In this document: piece by piece, positions 32,903-39,680 of the stretch
Position numbering within the stretch: the stretch's first letter is position 1
Layout: each line of letters begins with the position of its first letter
Origin: Streptomyces beihaiensis
GTDB lineage: Bacteria > Actinomycetota > Actinomycetes > Streptomycetales > Streptomycetaceae
Direction of reading: 5' to 3'
Assembly (NCBI RefSeq): GCF_026274175.1
Contig: NZ_JAPHNL010000253.1
Coordinates: 1-50,847 of the forward strand
DNA: 50,847 nucleotides
Position numbers and translations under genes: made by a program
Notes under the pieces: generated by a model
Database searches by the model: none
Told to the model about the DNA's origin: nothing
What the model saw: the letters and a program-made list of their open reading frames with translations, nothing else

Positions 32903-33637
32903 TCATTTCCGCGAAAGAAGTTCATCGGACAGCCCGAGGTCACCGCGGAGTGCCTCTCGGCCGAGTGACGTGACCGCGACGGCGCGTGTGGTGCCGACGC
33001 GGGTGATCCAGCCGGTGTCGAACGCGTGACGGCACAGGGCGCCACCGACGGCGCCGGCCAGGTGGGGGCGGCGTTCCGTCCAGTCCAGGCATGACCGGAC
33101 CGCCGGGCGGCGCGTGCCGGTCGGGACGGTGACGCCGAGCTGTTCGAGCCAGGTCGCGCCGGCGCTGGTGAGTGCGAGCCCATGCTCCAGGTCGAGCAGC
33201 TCACGCTCGATCATGGCATCGGTGATGGCCACGCCGACCGTCCCGGCGAGGTGGTCGTAGCACGTGCGGGCGTGGGCGAGGGCCTGTCGGCGGCCGACCG
33301 CCGACAGGGAACGCGGCGCCGGGGCGTGCCCGGGGGCCATCGCGGCGAGGCTCTCGACCAGTTCGGCGACGTGCGGACCGGCCAGCCGCACGTAACGGTG
33401 GCGTCCCTGCCGTTCCTCGGCGAGCAGGTTGCCGCGGACGAGCGCGTGCAAGTGCTCGGTCGCCGTCGACGGCGCCACTCCCGCATGACGTGCCAATTCC
33501 GTCGCTGTCCAGGCCCGACCGTCGAGCAGGGCCAGACAGAAAGCCGCCCGTGTGCCGTCGGCGAGAAGCTTCGCCACAGCAGCCAGGTCCGGGCCGCCCG
33601 GGTGCGGGTGCGCGCGCTGCTTGTCCATGCGGTCCAT
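32903..33637 (-). CDS. ArsR/SmtB-like winged-helix regulator
   Basis: A 244-residue protein. Residues 20-85 form an ArsR-type winged helix: 'LADGTRAAFCLALLDGRAWT', 'ATELARHAGVAPSTATEHLH', 'ALVRGNLLAEERQGRHRYVR'. A longer C-terminal region with 'LAHARTCYDHLAGTVGVAIT' follows, as in the actinobacterial ArsR subgroup beside small-molecule enzymes. No metal-binding Cys pair is visible in the recognition helix region. Divergent from a flavin-reductase-like gene; a 14-bp palindrome right at its start codon (33638-33651) is the likely operator. Start 33637 or 33628. Confidence 0.82.
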   Translation of the reverse strand: MDRMDKQRAHPHPGGPDLAAVAKLLADGTRAAFCLALLDGRAWTATELARHAGVAPSTATEHLHALVRGNLLAEERQGRHRYVRLAGPHVAELVESLAAMAPGHAPAPRSLSAVGRRQALAHARTCYDHLAGTVGVAITDAMIERELLDLEHGLALTSAGATWLEQLGVTVPTGTRRPAVRSCLDWTERRPHLAGAVGGALCRHAFDTGWITRVGTTRAVAVTSLGREALRGDLGLSDELLSRK

Positions 33638-33651
33638 TGTCACCCGTGACA
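33638..33651. promoter_or_regulatory. Palindrome TGTCACCCGTGACA between divergent ArsR-type and flavin-reductase-like genes
   Basis: Perfect 6-bp arms TGTCAC/GTGACA around CC, abutting the regulator's start codon and 43 bases before the divergent gene's ATG. A position that would let one dimer repress both genes. Confidence 0.6.
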
Positions 33652-33693
33652 CTTCGGCGGCGACCGAAACAACCGGCTCCTACGCTGCCAGCC

Positions 33694-34428
33694 ATGAACA
33701 CGGCAACCTCCGACGCTCCGCCCGCCCAGACAGTCGGCCCCCACCCGGTCGGCCCCGACCCGGTCGGTCCCCACCCGATCGGTCCCCACCTGGAGATCGA
33801 GCCGAGCATCCTGTACTTCGGTACGCCCGTGGTGCTCCTGTCGACGGAGAACGAGGACGGCTCGTTCAACCTGGCCCCGGTTTCCTCCGCGTGGGCCCTC
33901 GGGCGGACAGTGGTGATCGGACTGGGCCGTGCGGGGCAGACGGCGTACAACCTGGGCAGCCGCCCCGACCTGGTCATCAACCTGCCGGCTCCCGCCCAGT
34001 GGCCGGCCGTGGAGCGCCTCGCCCCACTGACGGGACGGAATCCAGTGCCGGCGGGCAAGCCCGAGGGCTGCCGCTTCGAACCGGACAAGTTCGCCGCCGC
34101 GGGAATGACCGGCGCGCCCTCTCATCTGGTCCGACCGCCTCGCGTCGCCGAATGCCCGATCCAACTGGAGGCCCGTGCGGAGAGGGTGCGGCCGGGCGTC
34201 TCCCGGGACTTCGTCATCGTCGAGGCCGTCGTGCGCAAGGTGCACGCCGACTCCCGCGTCGTCGTCCCTGGCACCGACCACATCGACCCCGCCGCCTGGA
34301 GCCCCCTCATCTACAGCTTCCGCCACTACTTCGGACTCGGCCCGGAACTCGGCCACTCCTACCGCTCCACCACACCACGCGAGTCGACGGCCCGGCCGCC
34401 CGGGACCGGCGAAGGCGGGCACACGTGA
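33694..34428 (+). CDS. Flavin-reductase-like (FMN-binding split-barrel) protein
   Basis: A 244-residue protein. After a repetitive N-terminus (residues 13-32, GPxPV/I units) comes 'ILYFGTPVVLLSTENEDGSF' then 'NLAPVSSAWALGRTVVIGLG', the FMN-binding split-barrel fold of flavin reductases, and 'VVVPGTDHIDPAAWSPLIYS' with 'FRHYFGLG' near the end. No partner oxygenase is adjacent, so it may act alone. Divergent from and probably regulated by the ArsR-type gene. Confidence 0.75.
   Translation: MNTATSDAPPAQTVGPHPVGPDPVGPHPIGPHLEIEPSILYFGTPVVLLSTENEDGSFNLAPVSSAWALGRTVVIGLGRAGQTAYNLGSRPDLVINLPAPAQWPAVERLAPLTGRNPVPAGKPEGCRFEPDKFAAAGMTGAPSHLVRPPRVAECPIQLEARAERVRPGVSRDFVIVEAVVRKVHADSRVVVPGTDHIDPAAWSPLIYSFRHYFGLGPELGHSYRSTTPRESTARPPGTGEGGHT
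33731..33790. repeat. In-frame 15-bp x 4 tandem repeat within the flavin-reductase-like gene
   Basis: Units at 33731, 33746, 33761 and 33776, consensus CGGTCGGYCCCCACC, encode a pentapeptide repeat GP(H/D)P(V/I). The period is a multiple of three, so copy changes would keep the frame. Confidence 0.85.
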
Positions 34429-34515
34429 CGTCGAGCCCCGCGCCCCTCTTGCACGACGGACGCACCATAAAATCCGACTCGGGCCCCACCCAGCTCTTGA
34501 TCAGGGAGAACTCCG

Positions 34516-34827
34516 ATGCGTTTCGTCGACGCCGCCGCATTCACCGCTGAACGCCCCTGGGGTGCCATGGATCTCGCGGCCCTGGACGACGCGACGGTAC
34601 GGATGCACTGGACCGACCAGCCGTACGTGTGGCACGTCAACGACGGCCCCGAAGTGTTCGTCGTCCTGGACGGGGCAGTGGACATGCACTACCGCCTGGA
34701 CGGTGTCGAGCACGTCGAGCGTCTGACGCCGGGCCGGGTGTGCTGTGTCGAACCAGGGGACGAGCACGTCGCCCACCCCGCGCCCCAGGCGCGCATCCTC
34801 GTCGTCGAACGGCGCGGAAGCGTCTGA
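34516..34827 (+). CDS. Small cupin-domain protein
   Basis: A 103-residue single-cupin protein: 'PYVWHVNDGPEVFVVLDGAV' and 'LTPGRVCCVEPGDEHVAHPA' are the two cupin motifs, with one or two metal-ligand histidines retained (HVN and DEHVAH). AGGGAGAA precedes the ATG. Eighty-seven bases after the flavin-reductase-like gene on the same strand, so possibly co-transcribed. Function unknown. Confidence 0.75.
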   Translation: MRFVDAAAFTAERPWGAMDLAALDDATVRMHWTDQPYVWHVNDGPEVFVVLDGAVDMHYRLDGVEHVERLTPGRVCCVEPGDEHVAHPAPQARILVVERRGSV

Positions 34828-35060
34828 CGCGGCCCTCCGGGACGGCCTACTGGATCGCGTGTCCCGCGCACCCGGTGAAAACGGGGCGCCACGGCGCCAC
34901 GTCCTCGCCACGCCCCAGGCGGCCCTGAGTTTCCGCGGCATGGATGGTGCCCCCGCCCCGGCGACCACGGCCCGACAACAGACCGCGCTGACGGATCGGC
35001 ATCGGCGGCCCGACCGACACGCCCTCCGGCAGACGCGCCCTCCGGCAAAGGACCAGCACG

Positions 35061-35765
35061 ATGATGAAGGACCACGACTCGGTGCTCGACGACCCGGTGG
35101 GCCGGTCGCTCGGCGGCCGGCACGCACATCTCGCCCGGCGGCTCGGCCGGGCCGCCACCTATGTCACCGGCGTGGCGACCTTCTCCTCCGTGCCCGTCGA
35201 CCCCGGCGCGGAGGACTGGGACGACCTCGCCGGGCTGCTCGGTCCCGGCGCGTTCGCCGACATGTTCAGCTGTCCTGCCGTCCCGCCGTCGGCCTGGGAG
35301 CCCGTGTTCACTCTCGAAGGCCGTCAGATGATCTGGCCGGGCCGCGACCGGACCGGTCGTTCTCGTACCGCGTCCGAGGCCGGTGTGGTCGAACTGGGCG
35401 CCGACAGCGTGCCCGAGATGCTCGACCTCGTCGCGCGGACGACGCCGGGGCCCTTTTGGCCCCGCACCCACGAACTCGGCACCTATCTGGGTGTCCGGGT
35501 CGACGGCACCCTGGTGGCGATGGCCGGGGAGCGCCTGCGGCCTCCGGGCTGGACCGAGATCAGTGCCGTCTGCACCGCCCCGGAGGCACGGGGACGGGGA
35601 CATGCCGCTCGTCTGATCGGTGCGCTCGCCGCACGGATCGCGGCGCGCGGCGAACGCCCCTTCCTGCACGTGGCCGAGACGAACACCCGCGCGATCGCCC
35701 TGTACGAGAGCCTCGGCTTCAAGGCTCGCAGGCAAGTGACCTTCCGAGGCTTCCGCACCCCCTGA
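35061..35765 (+). CDS. GNAT-family N-acetyltransferase
   Basis: A 234-residue protein whose C-terminal half is a GNAT domain: 'AVCTAPEARGRGHAARLIGA' is the acetyl-CoA pyrophosphate loop (motif A), and 'LHVAETNTRAIALYESLGFK' is motif B. The N-terminal half (residues 1-115) lacks a recognisable motif, as in FR47-like members. AAGGA lies upstream. Substrate unknown. Confidence 0.85.
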   Translation: MMKDHDSVLDDPVGRSLGGRHAHLARRLGRAATYVTGVATFSSVPVDPGAEDWDDLAGLLGPGAFADMFSCPAVPPSAWEPVFTLEGRQMIWPGRDRTGRSRTASEAGVVELGADSVPEMLDLVARTTPGPFWPRTHELGTYLGVRVDGTLVAMAGERLRPPGWTEISAVCTAPEARGRGHAARLIGALAARIAARGERPFLHVAETNTRAIALYESLGFKARRQVTFRGFRTP

Positions 35766-36336
35766 CGGACTGACTCGGCGACCTGCCGCGGCGGTCTTGC
35801 GGGACGGAGGACCTGCCTCCTGTGCGGAAGGTGCGCAAACTCGCGGCGCCGACGGCTCTTGATCGCCCGTGCACGCCCCGGCGGAGAGAGCCCGGTGGAC
35901 CGTGCGCGGGTCGGGAGCGCCGGCGCCCGCGACGCCGAAGCGGTCAGTGGCGGATCGCGTACGCAGGGTCCGGTCCGCAGTCGAGCACGCGGCCTGGCCA
36001 GTACAGTTCCGCGGCCGGGCCGACGGTGCGTATCGGCGCTGAGAGCGAACTCACGTCCCCCGGCGAGACGACACCTCGGCGGCTCGGAGCGTGGCCGATC
36101 GGTCCCCCGACACGATCAACCGCCATGCGACACCACCCCTTTTTCACAGGTCTTCCAGCCACTCGGCGGGGGTCCTCCCGACGATCGCCGGATGGTCGAT
36201 GGGGCGCCTGCGCCCCCAGGCTGACGCAGACGGCTCCTGCCTGGCCGCCGGACGCCTGATCTCCGCCGCGTCGTGGTACACACCCAGCCACCTCGGCTGC
36301 GGTGCCCCGAGGGCGACCACGTAGGAAAGGAATCTT
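35766..36336. other. 571-base region with little intact coding sequence
   Basis: It contains one candidate small gene (35944-36126, minus) and, on the minus strand around 36144-36260, a stretch ending 'DHPAIVGRTPAEWLEDL', which reads like the C-terminus of an NmrA-type NAD-binding protein but has no matching body. Probably decayed sequence at the edge of the island. Confidence 0.4.
35944..36126 (-). CDS. Possible small protein, 60 residues
   Basis: ATG preceded by an AAGGGG-type ribosome site; the product ends 'WPGRVLDCGPDPAYAIRH'. No family recognised, and the composition is only weakly protein-like in its first half. Could be a real short gene or a chance frame in decayed DNA. Confidence 0.3.
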   Translation of the reverse strand: MAVDRVGGPIGHAPSRRGVVSPGDVSSLSAPIRTVGPAAELYWPGRVLDCGPDPAYAIRH

Positions 36337-36717
36337 GTGAACACCCCGTCCGCCTCTGAGGCGACGGGTGCCGAGTCCCCTCGTACGCGCGAGACGCTCA
36401 GGGCACTGTACGGGTATGTCCGCCCGCACCGGTGGGCCGTCGCGCTCGGACTTCTGTGCGCGCTCGTCGTGGCCGCCTGAGGACTGCTGTGGCCGCTGGC
36501 CACGAAGGCACTGGTCGACCGGCTCTCGTCCGGTGGCACGATCGGCTCCGTCCTGCCGGCCATGACCGTCCTGGTTCTGAGCATGGCGGCCGAACCCTTC
36601 GGCGCGTGCGTGCTGGAGCGGAGCGCGGAGTCGGCGGTGCTCGCCGCCCGCCGCGGCCTCATCGGACGGCTCTCGGCGACGCAGCTGCTGACCTCGGCAG
36701 GAAATCCCCGCGGGTGA
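36337..36717 (+). pseudogene. ABC exporter N-terminal fragment with an in-frame stop
   Basis: A GTG start with AGGAAAGG upstream begins 'TRETLRALYGYVRPHRWAVA' then 'LGLLCALVVAA', the first transmembrane helix of an ABC exporter. A TGA at 36478-36480 interrupts the frame, which then continues in phase with 'GLLWPLATKALVDRLSSGGT' and 'ERSAESAVLAARRGLIGRLS' (second helix region and coupling helix) until a second TGA at 36715. The rest of the membrane domain and the whole ATPase domain are missing. Nothing suggests selenocysteine. A dead remnant; the first 47 codons could still be translated. Confidence 0.8.
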
Positions 36718-36723
36718 ACCGGT

Positions 36724-36794
36724 CCGCCCCCGCCGCACGGCGGGGGCGGGCCCGCCGTGCGGCGGGGTGGCCCCGGGCAGTCGCCGGATACCGG
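36724..36794 (+). promoter_or_regulatory. Array copy E1: two CCGCC-N4-GGCGG palindromes plus TCGCCGGATACCGG, upstream of terD/sigma
   Basis: Site A (36730-36743, centre 36736.5), site B (36752-36765, centre 36758.5) and site C TCGCCGGATACCGG (36781-36794, centre 36787.5). Centre spacings are 22 and 29 bp. Site A is extended by further pairing bases (36724-36749). It precedes the TerD-like gene by about 90 bases, in the same orientation. Confidence 0.75.
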
Positions 36795-36885
36795 GGAGTC
36801 GCGCACCTCGTGAGGCTGAGGCCAGCGCTCCCGTCGGCAGGCGGCGCGCTCCCCGCAACCGGTCAGCCACCACACAGGAGTTTCC

Positions 36886-37473
36886 GTGCCCGTACTCATG
36901 GCCAAGGGCCAGCGGCTCCCGCTCAACGGGCCGGACGGCCGCCCGCTCAACCTGATCAGCATGGGCATCGGCTGGCAGCCGGCTCTCCGCCCCGGGCTCC
37001 TTGGCGCCCTCGGGCCGCACCGGCGCGGCCGTCTCGGCTCCTTCGCCGTGCTGTACGGCCGCGGCCGGTTCCTCGACGCGCTGTTCTCCGAGAATCCCAC
37101 CAACCCGGACGAGTCCATCGAGCACAGCACCGGCCTGCCGTCACAGGACACCGCGGGCGAGGACGACACCGAGTCGTTCGCCGCCCGCCTGTCCCGGCTG
37201 CCCCCTCACGCGGACCGCGTCGTCTTCGCCGTGAGCTCGTTCGACGGCAGCACCTTCGAGACCGTGCACAGCGCGCACTGCCGACTCGTCGACGAGAGCC
37301 GGGGCCTTGAACTGGCCCGGTACGTCTTCCCCGCCCAAGGCCCCCACACGGCACTGATCCTGGCGGACCTGACCCGTGCGGCAGGAGCTGAGTGGACCAT
37401 GACGGCCCTCGGTGAACCGGCGGCCTGCGCCACCTTCGCCGACCTCCTCCGGGCCATCGAGCGTCATGGCTGA
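36886..37473 (+). CDS. TerD-family protein, diverged
   Basis: A 195-residue TerD-fold protein: 'MAKGQRLPLNGPDGRPLNLI' and 'SMGIGWQPA' at the start, 'FAVSSFDGSTFETVHSAHCR' and 'LVDESRGLELARYVFP' at the end. The usual calcium ligands are mostly gone: there is no DLDAS, and the [13 protein letters not shown] loop is replaced by 'TGLPSQDTAGEDDTES'. GTG start 8 bases after CAGGAG; an ATG at 36898 is the alternative. Its stop overlaps the start of the sigma factor gene by 8 bases, so the two are coupled. Likely a stress-response scaffold rather than a calcium sensor. Confidence 0.82.
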   Translation: MPVLMAKGQRLPLNGPDGRPLNLISMGIGWQPALRPGLLGALGPHRRGRLGSFAVLYGRGRFLDALFSENPTNPDESIEHSTGLPSQDTAGEDDTESFAARLSRLPPHADRVVFAVSSFDGSTFETVHSAHCRLVDESRGLELARYVFPAQGPHTALILADLTRAAGAEWTMTALGEPAACATFADLLRAIERHG

Positions 37474-37993
37474 GCGTCCGGCCACCGGCCAACGGTTCGA
37501 GGCGCACGAGGACTTCGGGGAGTACGTGCGGCTGCGCCGGGACGCTTTGCTGCGCATCGCCCTGCGCATCGTGCCCGACCCCGCCGACGCCGAGGACCTC
37601 CTTCAGGCCGCCCTGCTGCGCACGCAGGCCACGTGGCCGGGCATCAAGGACATGGCGCGCGCCGACGGGTACATACGCCGCGTCATGATCAACCTGAGGA
37701 CCGAGTGGTGGCGCGCGCGCAAGGTGGACGAGGTACCGCTGGAGCACCTCCCGGACGCCGGGTTCGAGGAGGTCCGCCCGCGGCAACTCCTGGATCAAGA
37801 AGAGCTGTTGGAGGTGCTCCCGCTGCTCGGAGAGCGTCAGCGCACGGTGGTGGTCCTGCGGTACTGGGAGGACTTCAGCACCAAGGAGACCGCCCAGGCG
37901 CTCGGTATTTCCCCGGGCACCGTCAAGAGCACGCTGCACCGGGCCCTGGAGGCGCTCCGTCGGGAGCTGACGACCGCACGGCCCGCGGCCTGA
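37466..37993 (+). CDS. SigE-family ECF-like RNA polymerase sigma factor
   Basis: A 175-residue sigma-70 family protein with region 2 ('EYVRLRRDALLRIALRIVPD', 'PADAEDLLQAALLRTQATWP', 'ARADGYIRRVMINLRTEWWR') and region 4 ('LLGERQRTVVVLRYWEDFST', 'KETAQALGISPGTVKSTLHR'). This is the pattern of the actinobacterial SigE-family group. No anti-sigma gene follows. The start lies inside the TerD gene (8-base overlap), so expression is tied to TerD. Its promoter carries array E1, which suggests it may amplify the response of the neighbouring envelope genes. Confidence 0.9.
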   Translation: MAERPATGQRFEAHEDFGEYVRLRRDALLRIALRIVPDPADAEDLLQAALLRTQATWPGIKDMARADGYIRRVMINLRTEWWRARKVDEVPLEHLPDAGFEEVRPRQLLDQEELLEVLPLLGERQRTVVVLRYWEDFSTKETAQALGISPGTVKSTLHRALEALRRELTTARPAA

Positions 37994-38154
37994 TCACGGG
38001 ACGCGACGGCCTTCGTGCTCGGCCCGCGAGGAGGCGGGTGAGGGGCAGCGGGCGGACGTCGTGGAGCAGGACACCGCCGAGCACGGTGATGGTCGCGGCG
38101 TACAGGACGGTGTCCGTGTCGGCTCCGTCGGGCAGCGGGTTGTGCGCGAGCGCC
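37994..38154 (-). pseudogene. Unassigned open remnant downstream of the TerD fragment
   Basis: A minus-strand frame reads 'LAHNPLPDGADTDTVLYAAT' and continues 'ITVLGGVLLHDVRPLPLTRL', with protein-like hydrophobic alternation, in a frame different from the adjacent TerD fragment. No start codon or complete domain. I do not recognise it; it may be the tail of a second disrupted gene fused to the TerD remnant by a deletion. Confidence 0.35.
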
Positions 38155-38396
38155 GGAGTGCTTGACCGCGCCGAAGACACTGACCAGGTGCTGGAAGCAG
38201 ACGACTTCCGCGACTTCCCGGCCCGAGTACAGGCCCGCCGAGGCGTCGAGATCGATCGCCGCGGGCCCCATCAGCCTCCCGAGGAAACCGGACGCGGCCT
38301 CGCCTGCCAGCCCAGGCCCATTCGGACGCGGCTGAGCGGGGTCGTGTCGGACTTGGCGAGGGTGATCCTTTGGCCCCTGGTGAGGGTGATGGACAT
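38155..38396 (-). pseudogene. TerD-family gene fragment, frameshifted and truncated
   Basis: On the minus strand ATG at 38396 begins 'MSITLTRGQRITLAKSDTTP' then 'LSRVRMGLGWQA', the canonical TerD start. Between about 38308 and 38291 the frame shifts, and the protein continues in another phase as 'GFLGRLMGPAAIDLDASAGL' then 'YSGREVAEVVCFQHLVSVFG', ending near 'AVKHSG'; the calcium loop and the whole C-terminal half are missing. The fragment retains the DLDAS ligand motif that the intact TerD at 36886 lacks. Confidence 0.75.
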
Positions 38397-38444
38397 GAGA
38401 GCTCCCGGGTGGGTCGGTCCGGGGGTGTGGGCGAGCTGATGCGG

Positions 38445-38491
38445 GCCCGCCGCCCGCGCGCGAGAGAGGTGTCCGCGCGGGGGCGGCGGGC
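38445..38491 (-). terminator. Long GC hairpin downstream of terD
   Basis: GCCCGCCGCCC-GCGCG (38445-38460) can pair with CGCGC-GGGGGCGGCGGGC (38474-38491), leaving a loop of 13 bases. It lies 30 bases after the terD stop in the direction of transcription, between terD and the TerD fragment. Confidence 0.6.
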
Positions 38492-38522
38492 GAAAGGACA
38501 GGCGCCCGAGGGGCCTTGCGGG

Positions 38523-39095
38523 TCAGAGGGCGACGCCGAAGTCCTGGGCGATCCCGGCGAGACCGGAGTCATAACCCTGGCCGACGGCGCGGAACTTCCA
38601 CCCCGCGCCGCTGCGGTAGAGCTCACCGAAGATGGCGGTCTCGGTGGCGGCGTCCTCGCTGAGGTCGTAGCGGGCGATCTCGACACCGTCTGCCTGGTTG
38701 ACCACCCGGATGTGGGCGTGGCGCACCTGACCGAAGTTCTGCGCGCGGGCGGCGGCGTCGTGGATGGAGACCGGGAAGACGATTTTCGCCAGGCCGGCGG
38801 GGACGGAGGCGAGGTTCACGGTGATGACCTCGTCGTCACCGTCGCCTTCACCGGTGAGGTTGTCACCGGTGTGCACGACCGAACCGTCCGGGCTCTGCAG
38901 GTTGTTGTAGAAGACGAAGTGCGCGTTGGAGGCGACCTTGCCGTTCTCGTCGCACAGCAGCGCGCTCGCGTCCAAGTCGTAGTCGGCGCCGGTGGTGGTG
39001 CGCACGTCCCAGCCCAGGCCGACCTGTACCGCGGTCAGGCCGGGCGCCTGCTTGCTCAGCGAGACGTTGCCGCCCTTGGACAGCGAGACACTCAT
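38523..39095 (-). CDS. terD: TerD-family calcium-binding stress protein
   Basis: A 190-residue canonical TerD: '[20 protein letters not shown]', '[20 protein letters not shown]', and the calcium loop '[20 protein letters not shown]', then '[20 protein letters not shown]' and '[20 protein letters not shown]'. Both aspartate-rich ligand clusters are present. AAGGAG lies before the ATG. The ATG overlaps the stop of the small membrane protein gene (ATGA, 39092-39095), so they form one operon. TerD proteins are tied to tellurite resistance and, in Streptomyces, to development and calcium homeostasis. Confidence 0.93.
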   Translation of the reverse strand: MSVSLSKGGNVSLSKQAPGLTAVQVGLGWDVRTTTGADYDLDASALLCDENGKVASNAHFVFYNNLQSPDGSVVHTGDNLTGEGDGDDEVITVNLASVPAGLAKIVFPVSIHDAAARAQNFGQVRHAHIRVVNQADGVEIARYDLSEDAATETAIFGELYRSGAGWKFRAVGQGYDSGLAGIAQDFGVAL

Positions 39096-39298
39096 GACAT
39101 TTCTCCTTGCCGGTGAGGGTGAACGCACCCGCTCCAGTCGGCGACCACGCGCACGGTCCGCTCCGGGGCCGTGTCGTGATCGGTCGCGGCGCCCTCGAAG
39201 GCGCCGACGTCACCGACGGTCGTCGCCAGAACGGTGATCAGTACGGCGAGAGCCGCCGCCACGGCACCGGCGAGCAGGGTTCGGCTGGTGACCGACAT
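39092..39298 (-). CDS. Small membrane-anchored or secreted protein coupled to terD
   Basis: A 68-residue protein starting '[20 protein letters not shown]' and continuing '[12 protein letters not shown]', one hydrophobic helix of about 20 residues with a short basic head, then an extracytoplasmic tail with '[17 protein letters not shown]' containing a single Cys. AAGGA precedes the ATG and the stop overlaps the terD start (ATGA), which supports a real gene. No family recognised. It is the first gene of the transcript behind array E3. Confidence 0.7.
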   Translation of the reverse strand: MSVTSRTLLAGAVAAALAVLITVLATTVGDVGAFEGAATDHDTAPERTVRVVADWSGCVHPHRQGEMS

Positions 39299-39435
39299 GG
39301 GAGTTCCTTGCTTCCGCTCATGGCCGTCGCACGGCCAGGGTTCGGGGGGCACCGGGCCGGTCCGCTCGTCCGGCGGGGCCGACGCTCGCGAGGCCCCGGT
39401 GTGCGTGTCCCCAACCTCGTCGGTGGCGCGGGTTT

Positions 39436-39500
39436 TCGGTATCCGGCGGGTGGCCGGTCGCCCCCCGCCGGGCGGCGGATGGTCTCCCGCCATGTGGCGG
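39436..39500 (-). promoter_or_regulatory. Array copy E3, upstream of the small membrane protein-terD operon
   Basis: On the minus strand: site A at 39500-39487 (centre 39493.5), site B at 39478-39465 (centre 39471.5), site C CCGCCGGATACCGA at 39449-39436 (centre 39442.5). Spacings 22 and 29 bp, as in E1 and E2. Site C is about 140 bases upstream of the small protein's start. Confidence 0.75.
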
Positions 39501-39545
39501 CGCGGGTTCACCTCGTACTCGCCCTGCCTCAACGTGTCGCCTGAG

Positions 39546-39612
39546 CCCCGCCGTTCGGCGGGGGCGTGGCCGCCACCTGGCGGGGCCGGACCGGCCCCTC
39601 GCCGGATACCGC
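39546..39612 (+). promoter_or_regulatory. Array copy E2, upstream of the glycosyltransferase/teichoic-acid operon
   Basis: Site A 39548-39561 (centre 39554.5), site B 39570-39583 (centre 39576.5), site C TCGCCGGATACCGC 39599-39612 (centre 39605.5). Spacings 22 and 29 bp. Site C is 69 bases before the first start codon. Confidence 0.75.
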
Positions 39613-39680
39613 CGGCACCGTGCCGCCACCACCGTGGACGGCAGACGGCTCTGAAGCCCACGGCGACCACGAGGCACCCG

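Larger units (their letters stand above)
39299..39680. other. 382-base divergent control region holding two facing arrays (E3 minus, E2 plus)
   Basis: No coding sequence is convincing here. Arrays E3 (39436-39500, minus) and E2 (39546-39612, plus) are arranged so that each points at the transcript on its own side; the outermost A palindromes are 61 bp apart, centre to centre. Confidence 0.7.

Noticed and set aside
34828-35060. Possible gene between cupin and acetyltransferase
   Set aside because: Frames here are continuations of shadows of the flanking genes; no start with a ribosome site and no motif.
36478-36480. TGA read as selenocysteine in the ABC exporter fragment
   Set aside because: No selenoprotein family match, no SECIS-like hairpin just after, and the rest of the exporter is missing.
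39546-39583. Tandem hairpins E2 (and E1, E3) as simple terminators or a riboswitch
   Set aside because: They are upstream of genes in the same orientation, stems are conserved in sequence without covariation, and the spacing to a third conserved site is constant; a DNA operator fits better, though an RNA role is not fully excluded.
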